A stretch of DNA of 64,000 nucleotides from assembly GCF_025665335.1 (NCBI RefSeq), contig NZ_CP106869.1, positions 3,126,501-3,190,500 of the forward strand, given 5' to 3'. Each line of letters starts with the position of its first letter. The stretch's first letter is position 1. Origin of the DNA: Xanthomonas sp. AM6 (lineage in GTDB: Bacteria > Pseudomonadota > Gammaproteobacteria > Xanthomonadales > Xanthomonadaceae). Shown here one piece after another: positions 45,420 through 53,520 of this stretch. The notes beneath the pieces are model-generated. The model worked only from the letters and a program-made list of their open reading frames with translations. It did no database searches and was not told where the DNA came from. The position numbers were made by a program, and so were the translations under genes.

Positions 45420-48179
45420 GTGAACACCCCGAACCAACGGCGTGCAACCCGCCGCCATATCCTTTGCGCGTCCGTCGCTGGCGTCCTCGCCACCGCTGCC
45501 GCCGTCCCCGCCGCGTTCGCGCAGGAGGCGGCCACCAACCTCGACCGCATCACCGTCACCGGCTCCAACATCCCGCGCACCAACACCGAGACCCCATCCC
45601 CGGTCCAGGTGGTCACGCGCCAGGAAATCGATCGCACCGGCAAGTCGACGGTCGCCGAATACCTGCAGACGCTGACCTCCGACGGCGCCGGCTCCATTCC
45701 CAAGAGCTTCGGCAACGGCTTCGCCGGCGGCGGCGCCGGCATCTCGCTGCGCGGCCTGGGCGCCGGTTCCACGCTGGTGCTGTTGAACGGCCGCCGCATG
45801 GCCACCTACGGCCTGGCCGACGACGGCCAGAAGGTCTTCACCGACCTGAGCACCATCCCGCTGGACGCGGTCGAGCGGATCGACATCCTGAAGGACGGCG
45901 CCTCGGCCATCTACGGCTCCGACGCGATCGCCGGCGTGGTCAACATCATCCTGCGCAGCGACTTCGAAGGCGCCATCCTGCGCGGCTCCTACGGCATGTC
46001 CGGCGACAGCGACGGCGACACCCGCAAGGCGACCCTGACCGCCGGTACCGGCAACCTCGCCAACGATGGCTGGAATGCGTTCTTCAGCCTGGACGTGGGC
46101 AAGTCCGACGCGATCAAGATCAGCGACCGCAAGGACCGCAAGTGGATCGGCACCGGCGACATCCGTCGCTACGGCTACGGCAACGATGCCCAGTTCCTGG
46201 GCGGCGCGTTCCTCAGCGGCGGCACCCGTGGCGGCGTCGGCCCGAACGGCTCGGTGTTCGACGACACCGGCCACTTGGTCGCCCTGCCCGGCTGCGCCGG
46301 CGTGACCACCATCCCCGGCCAGAACGACACCACCGCGCAGGACCAAGGCTGCCTGTGGGATCCGGCGCAGCAGTACCGCGACCTGAGCCCGGAAGAGAAG
46401 TATGTCAACGTGTTCGCCCGTGCCAGCTTCGCCTTCGGCGAGGGCGGCGAGATCTACACCGAACTCGGCTACTCGAAGAAGGAGACCGTGTTCTCCAATA
46501 CCCCTTCCGCCGTGTCCGGTGGCTGGGGCTTTCCCGGCGGCCCGGTCAACACCAACAGCGGCGACCGCGCCACCGTGCTCTACGACGGCCATCCCGACAA
46601 TCCCTTGCCCTACGCCGCACGCCTGCGCTACAGCGCCTGGGACGTGGGCCCGCGCGTGACCGACAACACCAACGAGTTCAACCGCTTCCTGGTCGGGGTC
46701 AAGGGCAACTGGGGCGAGTGGAGCTACGACACCGCCTACCTGCATTCGGGTACCGACCTGGTCAACAAGCGCACCGGCTTCCTGCGCAACAGCGCGGTGC
46801 AGTGCGTGCTGGGCAACCCGGCCTGCGCGGCCGGTACCTGGCGCATCGGCGACAACGCCGGCCTGAACTCGCAGGCGCTGTACGACTTCATCTCGCCGAC
46901 CATCAGTGCGACCGCCAAGTCCAGCCTCGACATGTTCAACTTCACCGTCTCGCGCAGCCTGGCCGACCTGCAGGGCGGCCCGCTGGGCCTGGCGATGGGT
47001 ACCGAATGGCGCAAGACCAGCAACAGCCTGACTCCGCAGACCTTCACCGACATCGGCGACATCATCGGCCTGGGCTACTCGGCCTACGACGGCACCCAGA
47101 ACGTCTACGCCGGCTACGCCGAACTGTCGGCGCCGGTGCTGGAGCAGCTGGAACTGTCGGCGGCGGTGCGCTACGACAAGTACGAGAGCGGCGACAGCAA
47201 GGCCACGCCGAAGCTGGGCGTGAAGTGGACCCCGGCCGACTGGATCGCCCTGCGCGCCAGCTACGCCGAAGGCTTCCGTGCGCCGAACCCGGCCGAGAAT
47301 GGCGATGGTGGCCTGTCCGCGTTCTCCAATGCATCCGATCCGGTGCGTTGCGCGATCGATCCGACCGAGTGCGGCGCGCGGTCGGTGGCGATCATCACCC
47401 GTCCGAACGCGGCGCTGAAGCCGGAAGAGTCCAAGAGCTACTCGGTGGGCTTCGTGCTGCAGCCGACCTCCACCACTTCGCTGACCGTGGATGCGTGGCA
47501 GATCAAGCGCACCAACGAGATCGCCCAGGGCAGCACCGAGGCCGCGATCGCCGCCGGCAACGTCCTGCGCGACAGCAACGACATCGGCGGCGTGGCCAAC
47601 AGCGGCAGCATCCTGGCGGTCAACACCGCGTACGTGAACGCCAATTCCTCGCGCGTGCGCGGCGTCGATACCGACATTCGCCAGACCTTCGAGGTCGGGC
47701 CGGGCCAGCTGGAAATGGACCTGCAGTGGAGCCACCTGCTCAAGTTCGAGCGCACCGAAGCCGGCGATACGGTCGACTACGTCGGCACCCACGGCAACTG
47801 CGACGTGACCAACTGCATCGGCACCCCGCAGGACCGCGTCAACTTCGGCACCACCTGGAAGCAGGGCAACTGGAGCGTCAGCGGCGTCGTCAACTACATC
47901 TCCAGCATCGAGAACAAGGACCGTCGCGGCGGCGACTACCTGGCGTTCTACGCGGACGGCAGCCCGGTGGAGAAGATCGCCTCGTTCACCACCTTCGACC
48001 TGTCCGGCCGTTGGAACATCACCGATGCGTTCGAACTCAACGCCTCGGTGCAGAACGTGTTCGACCGGATCGCTCCGCTGGATCCGACCACCTACGGCGG
48101 CGTCAACTACAACCCGCTGCACTTCAGCGGCGCGGTCGGCCGCTACTTCACGGTGGGCGCGAAGTACACGTTCAACTGA
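45420..48179 (+). CDS. TonB-dependent outer-membrane receptor
   Basis: A 919-residue TonB-dependent receptor for an unknown ligand. It has an Arg-rich signal peptide ending 'AAFAQEA' (about residue 37), TonB-box-like 'DRITVTGSNIPRTNTETPSP', a plug with 'LVLLNGRRMATYG' and 'ASAIYGSDAIAGVVNIILR', and a barrel ending in aromatic-terminal strands ('YFTVGAKYTFN'). It belongs to the same broad receptor class as the receptor at 2872 but differs clearly in the barrel. Start is GTG 45420, supported by AGGAGAGAG just upstream. The tonB gene lies upstream; the SIMPL gene precedes that. Confidence 0.95.
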   Translation: MNTPNQRRATRRHILCASVAGVLATAAAVPAAFAQEAATNLDRITVTGSNIPRTNTETPSPVQVVTRQEIDRTGKSTVAEYLQTLTSDGAGSIPKSFGNGFAGGGAGISLRGLGAGSTLVLLNGRRMATYGLADDGQKVFTDLSTIPLDAVERIDILKDGASAIYGSDAIAGVVNIILRSDFEGAILRGSYGMSGDSDGDTRKATLTAGTGNLANDGWNAFFSLDVGKSDAIKISDRKDRKWIGTGDIRRYGYGNDAQFLGGAFLSGGTRGGVGPNGSVFDDTGHLVALPGCAGVTTIPGQNDTTAQDQGCLWDPAQQYRDLSPEEKYVNVFARASFAFGEGGEIYTELGYSKKETVFSNTPSAVSGGWGFPGGPVNTNSGDRATVLYDGHPDNPLPYAARLRYSAWDVGPRVTDNTNEFNRFLVGVKGNWGEWSYDTAYLHSGTDLVNKRTGFLRNSAVQCVLGNPACAAGTWRIGDNAGLNSQALYDFISPTISATAKSSLDMFNFTVSRSLADLQGGPLGLAMGTEWRKTSNSLTPQTFTDIGDIIGLGYSAYDGTQNVYAGYAELSAPVLEQLELSAAVRYDKYESGDSKATPKLGVKWTPADWIALRASYAEGFRAPNPAENGDGGLSAFSNASDPVRCAIDPTECGARSVAIITRPNAALKPEESKSYSVGFVLQPTSTTSLTVDAWQIKRTNEIAQGSTEAAIAAGNVLRDSNDIGGVANSGSILAVNTAYVNANSSRVRGVDTDIRQTFEVGPGQLEMDLQWSHLLKFERTEAGDTVDYVGTHGNCDVTNCIGTPQDRVNFGTTWKQGNWSVSGVVNYISSIENKDRRGGDYLAFYADGSPVEKIASFTTFDLSGRWNITDAFELNASVQNVFDRIAPLDPTTYGGVNYNPLHFSGAVGRYFTVGAKYTFN

Positions 48180-48202
48180 TCGAACGCGTCGCGCTGTACA
48201 CG

Positions 48203-48230
48203 AAGCCCGGGCGCAAGCCCGGGCTTTTTT
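48203..48230 (+). terminator. Intrinsic terminator of TonB receptor 2
   Basis: AAGCCCGGGC(gcaa)GCCCGGGCTTTTTT: a perfect GC stem and six T residues about 24 bp after the stop codon. Confidence 0.93.
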
Positions 48231-48372
48231 GTGCGTGTCGATGCCGATGGCATAGCGCGCGACATGGTGCCGCATGCGACCGCTGTCGGCTTACCTGCTC
48301 GGCTTCACGGCACGTCGAAAACCTCGCATCCGGAATCCGCGCGAATAACGCATCGCCGGTGCGCGCCTTTTT

Positions 48373-48441
48373 CTGTCGCGGCTGAAGCCGCTCCTAGAGG
48401 CGACTCACGCATTTTGTAGGAGCGGCTTCAGCCGCGACAGG
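48373..48441. repeat. Head-to-head pair of REP-like elements (REPIN-like)
   Basis: 'ctgtcgcggctgaagccgct' (from 48373) and its reverse complement (48415-48441) flank an 18-bp spacer. The core is the same as in the 182-bp array at 29311. The pair lies between the convergent ends of the TonB receptor and rlmH and could fold into a long cruciform or RNA hairpin. Confidence 0.9.
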
Positions 48442-48582
48442 ACGGCGAAGCGGTTGCGATGCCAAGGCACCCATGGAAACGCGACATCGATGCCGGCAAG
48501 CCCGTCTCCGCCAAATCGCCTTACGACGTTCGGGATCCGGAAAACCTCAAATCCGAGAAACTGCACGGCGGGCATGGCACGC

Positions 48583-48614
48583 CCTCAAGCACTCAAGCAC
48601 TCAAACACTCAAGC
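48583..48614. repeat. Octanucleotide tandem repeat (ACTCAAGC, four units)
   Basis: Four 8-bp units (cctcaagc, actcaagc, actcaaac, actcaagc) run in tandem. The last unit covers the final codon and stop codon of rlmH, the others lie just outside. Could vary in copy number without changing RlmH. Confidence 0.85.
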
Positions 48615-49079
48615 GCGATGGTAGGGATGGTTGGCCAGCATCGCCGCGGCGCGGTACAGCTGCTCGGCGACCACCAGGCGCACCAGCATGTGCGGCAGGG
48701 TCAGCGGCCCCAGCGACCAGGATTCGCTGGCCACGGCCAGCACTTCCGGCGAATGGCCTTCGGGGCCGCCGATCAGCAGCGCCAGGTCGCGCCCCTGCCC
48801 GCGCCAGTGCTCCATGCGCTGCGCCAGCTGCTCGGAACTGTGCGCCTTGCCGGGCACGTCCAGCGCCACCACCAGCGCATTCTTCGGCAGCGCCGCCAGC
48901 ACGCGGCGGCCTTCGTCCTCGATCGCGCGCTGCGCGTCGCGGCCCTTGCCGCGCAGCCCGGGTTCGATCTCGACCAGTTCCAGCGGCAGCCAGTGCGACA
49001 GGCGCTTGCGGTATTCGGCGAAGCCCTGCGCGACCCAGGCGGGCGCGCGTTCGCCGGTGGCGATGAGTCGGCATTTCAT
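48609..49079 (-). CDS. rlmH: 23S rRNA (pseudouridine1915-N3)-methyltransferase
   Basis: A 156-residue SPOUT methyltransferase that methylates pseudouridine 1915 in helix 69 of 23S rRNA on the 70S ribosome, using SAM. The knot motifs are visible: 'ALVVALDVPGKAHSSEQLAQ', 'LALLIGGPEGHSPEV', 'SLGPLTLPHMLVRLVVAEQLYRA', and the C-terminal 'HPYHR' with the conserved Tyr. The length is identical to typical RlmH. It normally follows rsfS directly; here a PhoX gene and a HPD-motif gene separate them. Start ATG 49079. Confidence 0.96.
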   Translation of the reverse strand: MKCRLIATGERAPAWVAQGFAEYRKRLSHWLPLELVEIEPGLRGKGRDAQRAIEDEGRRVLAALPKNALVVALDVPGKAHSSEQLAQRMEHWRGQGRDLALLIGGPEGHSPEVLAVASESWSLGPLTLPHMLVRLVVAEQLYRAAAMLANHPYHRA

Positions 49080-49288
49080 CCGCCCATGATAGCCGCGGCG
49101 CCGATGGCGGCGCGGCGGACGCGCGCCGTGCATGGGCGCATGGCGGTGCCCGCCTCGCCTGGCCGACAACACCGGCGCCGGCACCGGCTTCACGCATGGA
49201 GCCGCGCCGGGAAATTGTCTACCGCGGTGTCACCCACGCGTTAGACGGCCTGCCTAGGGTCGGGACCACCTCAGCCAGCAGGAGCCGC

Positions 49289-50836
49289 ATGATGCACGTC
49301 TTCGACCCCGCCCGCCGACACGTCCTCAAGAGCAGCGCCGCCGCGATGGCGATGGGCGCCATCGGCAGCCTGGGCGCCTTGCAGTCGCGCCAGGCGCATG
49401 CCGCCACCGCCGCGCAGCTGTCGCCGGTGCCCAGCCGCTACGGCCCGCTCGCTCCCGTCGCCGACGACAGCACCGGTCTGCCGCTGCTGCAGCTGCCGCG
49501 CGGCTTCAGCTATCGCTCCTTCGCCTGGAGCGGCGACCGCATGGACGATGGTCAGCCCTGCCCCGATCGCCACGACGGCATGGCGGTGGTCGCGGTGCGC
49601 CGCGCGCGCGGCGGCGGTCGCGACGACCGCCACGGCCACGGCCACGATCGCGGCCTGGAATACGTGCTGATCCGCAACCACGAACGCGGCGCCACCGCGC
49701 CGATCCGGGCGCCGGCGATGTACGACACCGGCATCGTCGCCGACGGCCAGCCCGCCGGCGGCGGCACCACCACGCTGAGCTTCCGCAACGGCCGCTGGGA
49801 CCGCCTGGAGCCGAGCCTGGGCGGCACCCTGGTCAACTGTGCCGGCGGCCCGACGCCGTGGGGCACCTGGCTGAGCTGCGAGGAGATCAAGAGCGATGCG
49901 CTGTCCAGCAGCGGCCGCAAGCACGGCTACGTGTTCGAGGTGGACCCGGACAGCGAACGCACCAGCGGCCGCCCGCTGCAGGGCCTGGGCCGCTTCAGCC
50001 ACGAGGCGGTGGCGGTGGACCCGCGCACCGGCATCGTCTACCTGACCGAGGACGACCGCAACAAGGCCGGGCTGTACCGCTTCGTCCCCAACGACCGCCG
50101 CGGCCGCTACGGTTCGCTGGAGAACGGCGGCCGCCTGCAGGCGGCGCGGGTCAAGGGCCGGCGCAACGCCGACCTCACCGTGGCCGCGGTCGGGCAAACC
50201 TACGACCTGGAGTGGGTCGACATCCCCGAGCCGGACCTGGACAGCATCGTCGCGCCGAGCGGCTTCGCCGACATCGGCGCCGGCGAGACTCTGAGCGGGC
50301 CGTTCGCGCAGGCCTGGAGCGAGGGTGCGCTGCGGATGAGCCGCGGCGAAGGCATCTGGTACAGCTACGGCAAGATGTTCATCGTCGACACCAGCACCGG
50401 CACCGACGCGCAGGGACGCAAGGGCCGCGGCAACGGCGCGGTCTGGGTGCTGGACCTGCTGCGCCAGCGGCTCGAGGCGCTGTTCGTCAGCGGCGACCAG
50501 TTGGCCGCGCACAACCCGGACAACGTCACCGTCAGCGCGCGCGGCGGCGTGGTGCTGTGCGAGGACGGCGGCGAGAGTCCGGACGAATACGGCCCCGGCT
50601 CGCGGCTGATCGGCCTGACCCGCGCCGGCGAATCGTTCTACCTGGCCAAGAACAACATCGCGCTGACCTCCACCCAGTTGGCCAATGCCGGCAAGACCGT
50701 CGCCGAGGGCGATTACCGCGACAGCGAGTTCTGCGGCGCGTGCTGGGATCCGCTGGCGCGCACGCTGTTCGTCAACATCCAGACCCCGGGCATCACCGTG
50801 GCGATCACCGGGCCTTGGGAGCGCGGGCCGCTGTAA
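49289..50836 (+). CDS. PhoX-family alkaline phosphatase (DUF839), Tat-exported
   Basis: A 515-residue secreted protein of the PhoX/DUF839 class, calcium- and iron-dependent phosphatases exported folded by the Tat system. The N-terminus has a twin-arginine motif 'ARRHVLK' (8-14), a hydrophobic stretch and 'QAHA' cleavage site. Beta-propeller features include 'LVNCAGGPTPWGTWLSCEE', 'GRFSHEAVAVDPRTGIVYLTEDD' and 'NPDNVTVSARGGVVLCEDG'. A His/Asp/Gly-rich insert ('DDRHGHGHDRG', about residues 113-123) is unusual. ATG 49289 (or 49292) follows GGAGC. It reads against the rlmH-rsfS direction. Confidence 0.9.
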   Translation: MMHVFDPARRHVLKSSAAAMAMGAIGSLGALQSRQAHAATAAQLSPVPSRYGPLAPVADDSTGLPLLQLPRGFSYRSFAWSGDRMDDGQPCPDRHDGMAVVAVRRARGGGRDDRHGHGHDRGLEYVLIRNHERGATAPIRAPAMYDTGIVADGQPAGGGTTTLSFRNGRWDRLEPSLGGTLVNCAGGPTPWGTWLSCEEIKSDALSSSGRKHGYVFEVDPDSERTSGRPLQGLGRFSHEAVAVDPRTGIVYLTEDDRNKAGLYRFVPNDRRGRYGSLENGGRLQAARVKGRRNADLTVAAVGQTYDLEWVDIPEPDLDSIVAPSGFADIGAGETLSGPFAQAWSEGALRMSRGEGIWYSYGKMFIVDTSTGTDAQGRKGRGNGAVWVLDLLRQRLEALFVSGDQLAAHNPDNVTVSARGGVVLCEDGGESPDEYGPGSRLIGLTRAGESFYLAKNNIALTSTQLANAGKTVAEGDYRDSEFCGACWDPLARTLFVNIQTPGITVAITGPWERGPL

Positions 50837-50884
50837 ACGGTCCGGTGCCCACGTCGCGGTCGCACGCGCGATCGCGGCCGCTGC

Positions 50885-50926
50885 ACACGACGACGGCGCC
50901 GGCAAGGCGCCGCCGTCCTGGTCGTG
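50885..50926 (+). terminator. Terminator-like hairpin after PhoX gene
   Basis: CACGACGACGGCGCC(ggcaa)GGCGCCGCCGTC...GTCGTG: a long imperfect stem about 50 bp after the stop, without a T-run. Probably a transcription terminator or mRNA-end stabiliser. Confidence 0.5.
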
Positions 50927-51105
50927 CCGGCGGGCGGCGCGCGACGCGGCGCCGATCCGCCCGGCCGAGCACTCTGGCGGAGACACAACGCGGCGGGCAG
51001 GCAGCTGCGGCGCGGGTACTCGCAGCCGATACGTTGCAGGAGCGATCGAACCAGCTGATGCCGCGCGGCATTCGCGCACGTCTCGGTGCGCGATCGAGGG
51101 CGCGC

Positions 51106-52272
51106 CTAGTCGTCGCGCTGCGCGTCGTCCAGCATGGCCTGGAACAGCAGCGCTTCGCGCGTTTGCTCGGGCGGCTGCGCGTGCTGGCGCCGGAGCCAGT
51201 GGCGCAGGGACGGCTCCTGCCGCAGTGCGCGCAGATCCTCGGCCAGCTCGTCGATCTCGTCCTGCAGCGCGCGCTTGAGCTCGGCCATCGCCGCCTGCAG
51301 CCGCTCAGGCTTGAGCCGGCGCGTACCGAACACGGCGTAGTCGGCCTTGAACGCGGCATCGGTGCGGCGCAGCTCGTCCTGCGCCGCCTGCAACTGTTCG
51401 CCGAGCATGCGGTTGTAGCGGGCGATGCGGGGTTCGGCCATCGCCGCGAACGCGGCGGCGTCCAGCTGGCCGGCCTGCGCCTGCAGCTCAAGCAGGCCGA
51501 GCAGGTCGGCATCGGCGTAGGCCGCGTTGAGCCGCTGCATCAGCATGGTCTTGCGCTCGCGCTGCTGCGGGTCGGCCTCGCGGTCCGGATGCAGGGTCGC
51601 GGCCAGCCTGCGGTACAGCTCGCGCAGCGCAGCCTGCGGATCGAACGCCGGCGCGGGCGCCGACGCCGCGGCGCGCTGCGCCTTCTTCGCCTTGCGCGAC
51701 GCGGCCGCGGCCTGGATCTGCCGGCGCCGCTGCTGCAGCCGCTCGAACAGCGCCTGCGGCGTGGCCAGGTACGGCAGCGCGTCGGCGTCCTCGCCGAAAT
51801 GCGCGGCGATCATCGCCCGCAGCGCCGCGTCCGAGGCGGCGATGTACTGGTCGAACGGCACGTCCGCGTGGCGGTCGTAGAGCGGCTTGAGTTCGGGCAG
51901 GCCGGCATGCTCGATCAGCGGCGCGGCCAGCATGCAGATCTGCGCCGACAGCGCGGCGCGATCGGCCTTGCCCGGCTTGTGCGCCATGCACAGCGCATCC
52001 AGCGCCAGCACGCGCTCGGCGTGCAGCGCATCGCGCCGCTGCAACAGCGGCTGCACCTGTTCGTGGAAGCGCTGCTGCCAGCGCGGCAAGGCCTCGCGCC
52101 AGGCGGCGAGTTCGCCCCGGCAGCGTTCCAGTTGCAGCACCAGCGTGTCGAAGCGCAGGCCTTCGGCGCTGCGCAGCATGCTGCCGGCGGCCGGCAGCAC
52201 GGCCGACAGCATCCGCTCCGGCATCGCATCCGCGACCGGCGCGTCATCGCGCCGGTGCGTGGGATCAGGCAT
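51106..52272 (-). CDS. Unrecognised protein with internal J-domain-like HPD motif
   Basis: A 388-residue, mostly helical cytosolic protein. Residues 213-262 resemble a J-domain: '[20 protein letters not shown]' with HPD at 228-230, then '[18 protein letters not shown]'. A true J-domain sits usually at one end and would recruit DnaK; here it is central, flanked by long charged helices and a Lys/Ala-rich linker (185-210). The N-terminal half shows no known domain. Start ATG 52272 lies inside the end of rsfS (8-bp overlap), so it is translated from the rsfS message. Function unknown; a DnaK co-chaperone is a fair guess. Confidence 0.8.
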   Translation of the reverse strand: MPDPTHRRDDAPVADAMPERMLSAVLPAAGSMLRSAEGLRFDTLVLQLERCRGELAAWREALPRWQQRFHEQVQPLLQRRDALHAERVLALDALCMAHKPGKADRAALSAQICMLAAPLIEHAGLPELKPLYDRHADVPFDQYIAASDAALRAMIAAHFGEDADALPYLATPQALFERLQQRRRQIQAAAASRKAKKAQRAAASAPAPAFDPQAALRELYRRLAATLHPDREADPQQRERKTMLMQRLNAAYADADLLGLLELQAQAGQLDAAAFAAMAEPRIARYNRMLGEQLQAAQDELRRTDAAFKADYAVFGTRRLKPERLQAAMAELKRALQDEIDELAEDLRALRQEPSLRHWLRRQHAQPPEQTREALLFQAMLDDAQRDD

Positions 52273-52681
52273 CGCGCTCGGCGTCGTCCGCATCGCCCGG
52301 CGGCTGGTCGCCGACCGTCCACAGCCGCTCCAGCGCATAGAACTCGCGCACCCGCGGCAGCATCACGTGCACCACCACGTCGCCGAGATCGACCAGCACC
52401 CACTCGGCCTCGCGCTCGCCCTCCACGCCCAGCGGCATCACGTCCAGCTTCTTGGCGTACTTGATCACTTCGTCGGCGATCGACTTGACGTGGCGGGTGG
52501 AGGTGCCGGAGACGACGATCATGTAGTCGGTGACGCTGGACTTGCCGCGCACGTCGATTTCCACCACGTCCTTGGCCTTGAGTTCCTCGAGCGCGTTGCG
52601 GACGTGGGCCAGCAGCACCGGCAACGGCGGCGGCGGGTTGGGCAGTTGGGTCTTGATGACGTGGGCTTGTTGGCTGGACAA
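52265..52681 (-). CDS. rsfS: Ribosomal silencing factor RsfS
   Basis: A 138-residue RsfS/YbeB/Iojap protein that binds L14 on the 50S subunit and blocks 30S joining in starvation. The family core is '[20 protein letters not shown]', '[20 protein letters not shown]', '[22 protein letters not shown]', '[10 protein letters not shown]'. The acidic C-terminal tail ('GDADDAERD') overlaps the next gene. No ATG exists near the conserved start; TTG 52681 ('[10 protein letters not shown]') is the best candidate. Lies 56 bp downstream of nadD, the conserved order. Confidence 0.93.
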   Translation of the reverse strand: MSSQQAHVIKTQLPNPPPPLPVLLAHVRNALEELKAKDVVEIDVRGKSSVTDYMIVVSGTSTRHVKSIADEVIKYAKKLDVMPLGVEGEREAEWVLVDLGDVVVHVMLPRVREFYALERLWTVGDQPPGDADDAERDA

Positions 52682-52708
52682 AGGTGCGAACTCGATGGAA
52701 TGGGGCGA

Positions 52709-52714
52709 ATTATA
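52709..52714 (-). promoter_or_regulatory. Possible -10 box for rsfS
   Basis: On the minus strand the sequence reads CCTATAATTCG, a perfect TATAAT, 28 bp before the rsfS start and within the nadD-rsfS spacer. No good -35 is visible at 16-18 bp, so a separate rsfS promoter is only possible. Confidence 0.3.
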
Positions 52715-52737
52715 GGGAACTGCGCGAAGCCGCGTAT

Positions 52738-53520
52738 TCAGCTGGCGCCGGCCGCGGCCGGCGCATACAGGCCGGCGGCGCGGATGTAGTCCGCGACCGG
52801 CGCCGGCACCAGTCCCGCCCAGTCGCCGCCGGCGGCGATGCGCGCGCGCACCTGGCTGGCCGATTCGGTGCGCAGCGGCTGCCGCAGGCACCACAGCCGG
52901 CCGCCCGGCGCGGCCGCCAGCGCCTGCGGCGAGGCCGCCCAGCGTCCCGCCACGGCCTGCGCCAGTTCGGCCGGCAGCGCGCGTTCCCAGCCGCTGCCGG
53001 CGCGGTCGGCCACGACCAGATGCGCCGCGTCGAGCAGGCTGCGCCAGTCGCGCCAGCTAGTGAACCCGACGAAGCTGTCGGCGCCGATCAGCAGCGCCAG
53101 TGGCGCGCCGGCGCCGAGTTCGGCGCGCAGTTCGCGCACCGTGTCGATGCTGTACGAGGCCACGCCCGGCTGCGCCAGCGCGCGCTGCAGTTCGTGCCGG
53201 TCCAGCAGCAGCCCCGGCTCGTCGGCGATCGCCAGCGCCAGCATCCGGCAGCGCTGCCGCGCATCGGCCCCGGGCGCGGCGCGATGCGGCGGATCGGCCG
53301 CCGGCATCAGCCGCACCGGCACCCCGAACGCATCGCGCGCGGCCCGCGCGATCGCCAGGTGGCCGTTGTGGATGGGGTCGAAGGTGCCGCCGTAGATCAG
53401 GTGGAGAGGCCGGGATTCGGGATTCGGGATTGGGGATCCGTCAGCAGCGCTGGCACCCGCCACCCTCGCAGCGCCGCCGTTGCCGATCCCCGATCCCCAA
53501 TCCCGTATCCCGGCCGTCAT
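52738..53520 (-). CDS. nadD: Nicotinate-nucleotide adenylyltransferase with repeat-encoded N-terminal extension
   Basis: Transfers AMP to nicotinate mononucleotide in NAD synthesis. The catalytic domain starts at residue 39 with '[20 protein letters not shown]' (the GGTFDPxHxGH motif), includes '[20 protein letters not shown]' and the C-terminal '[15 protein letters not shown]', where the usual 'STxIR' is 'ASQVR'. Residues 4-37 are translated from a GGGATT inverted-repeat element and have Gly/Pro/Ala-rich composition ('[11 protein letters not shown]', 'PIPNPESRP'). No ATG, GTG or TTG exists between residue 21 and the domain; the ATG at 53520 overlaps the holA stop (ATGA), which supports it. 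Confidence 0.9.
   Translation of the reverse strand: MTAGIRDWGSGIGNGGAARVAGASAADGSPIPNPESRPLHLIYGGTFDPIHNGHLAIARAARDAFGVPVRLMPAADPPHRAAPGADARQRCRMLALAIADEPGLLLDRHELQRALAQPGVASYSIDTVRELRAELGAGAPLALLIGADSFVGFTSWRDWRSLLDAAHLVVADRAGSGWERALPAELAQAVAGRWAASPQALAAAPGGRLWCLRQPLRTESASQVRARIAAGGDWAGLVPAPVADYIRAAGLYAPAAAGAS
53408..53515. repeat. Inverted-repeat element with GGGATT arms, inside nadD 5' end
   Basis: The left arm (53408-53438, 'ggccgggattcgggattcgg...') and the right arm (about 53482-53515, '...ccgatccccaatcccg') are near reverse complements around a ~45-bp centre. It is the same kind of element as 41231-41350. Here it lies within the reading frame at the beginning of nadD. Confidence 0.85.
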
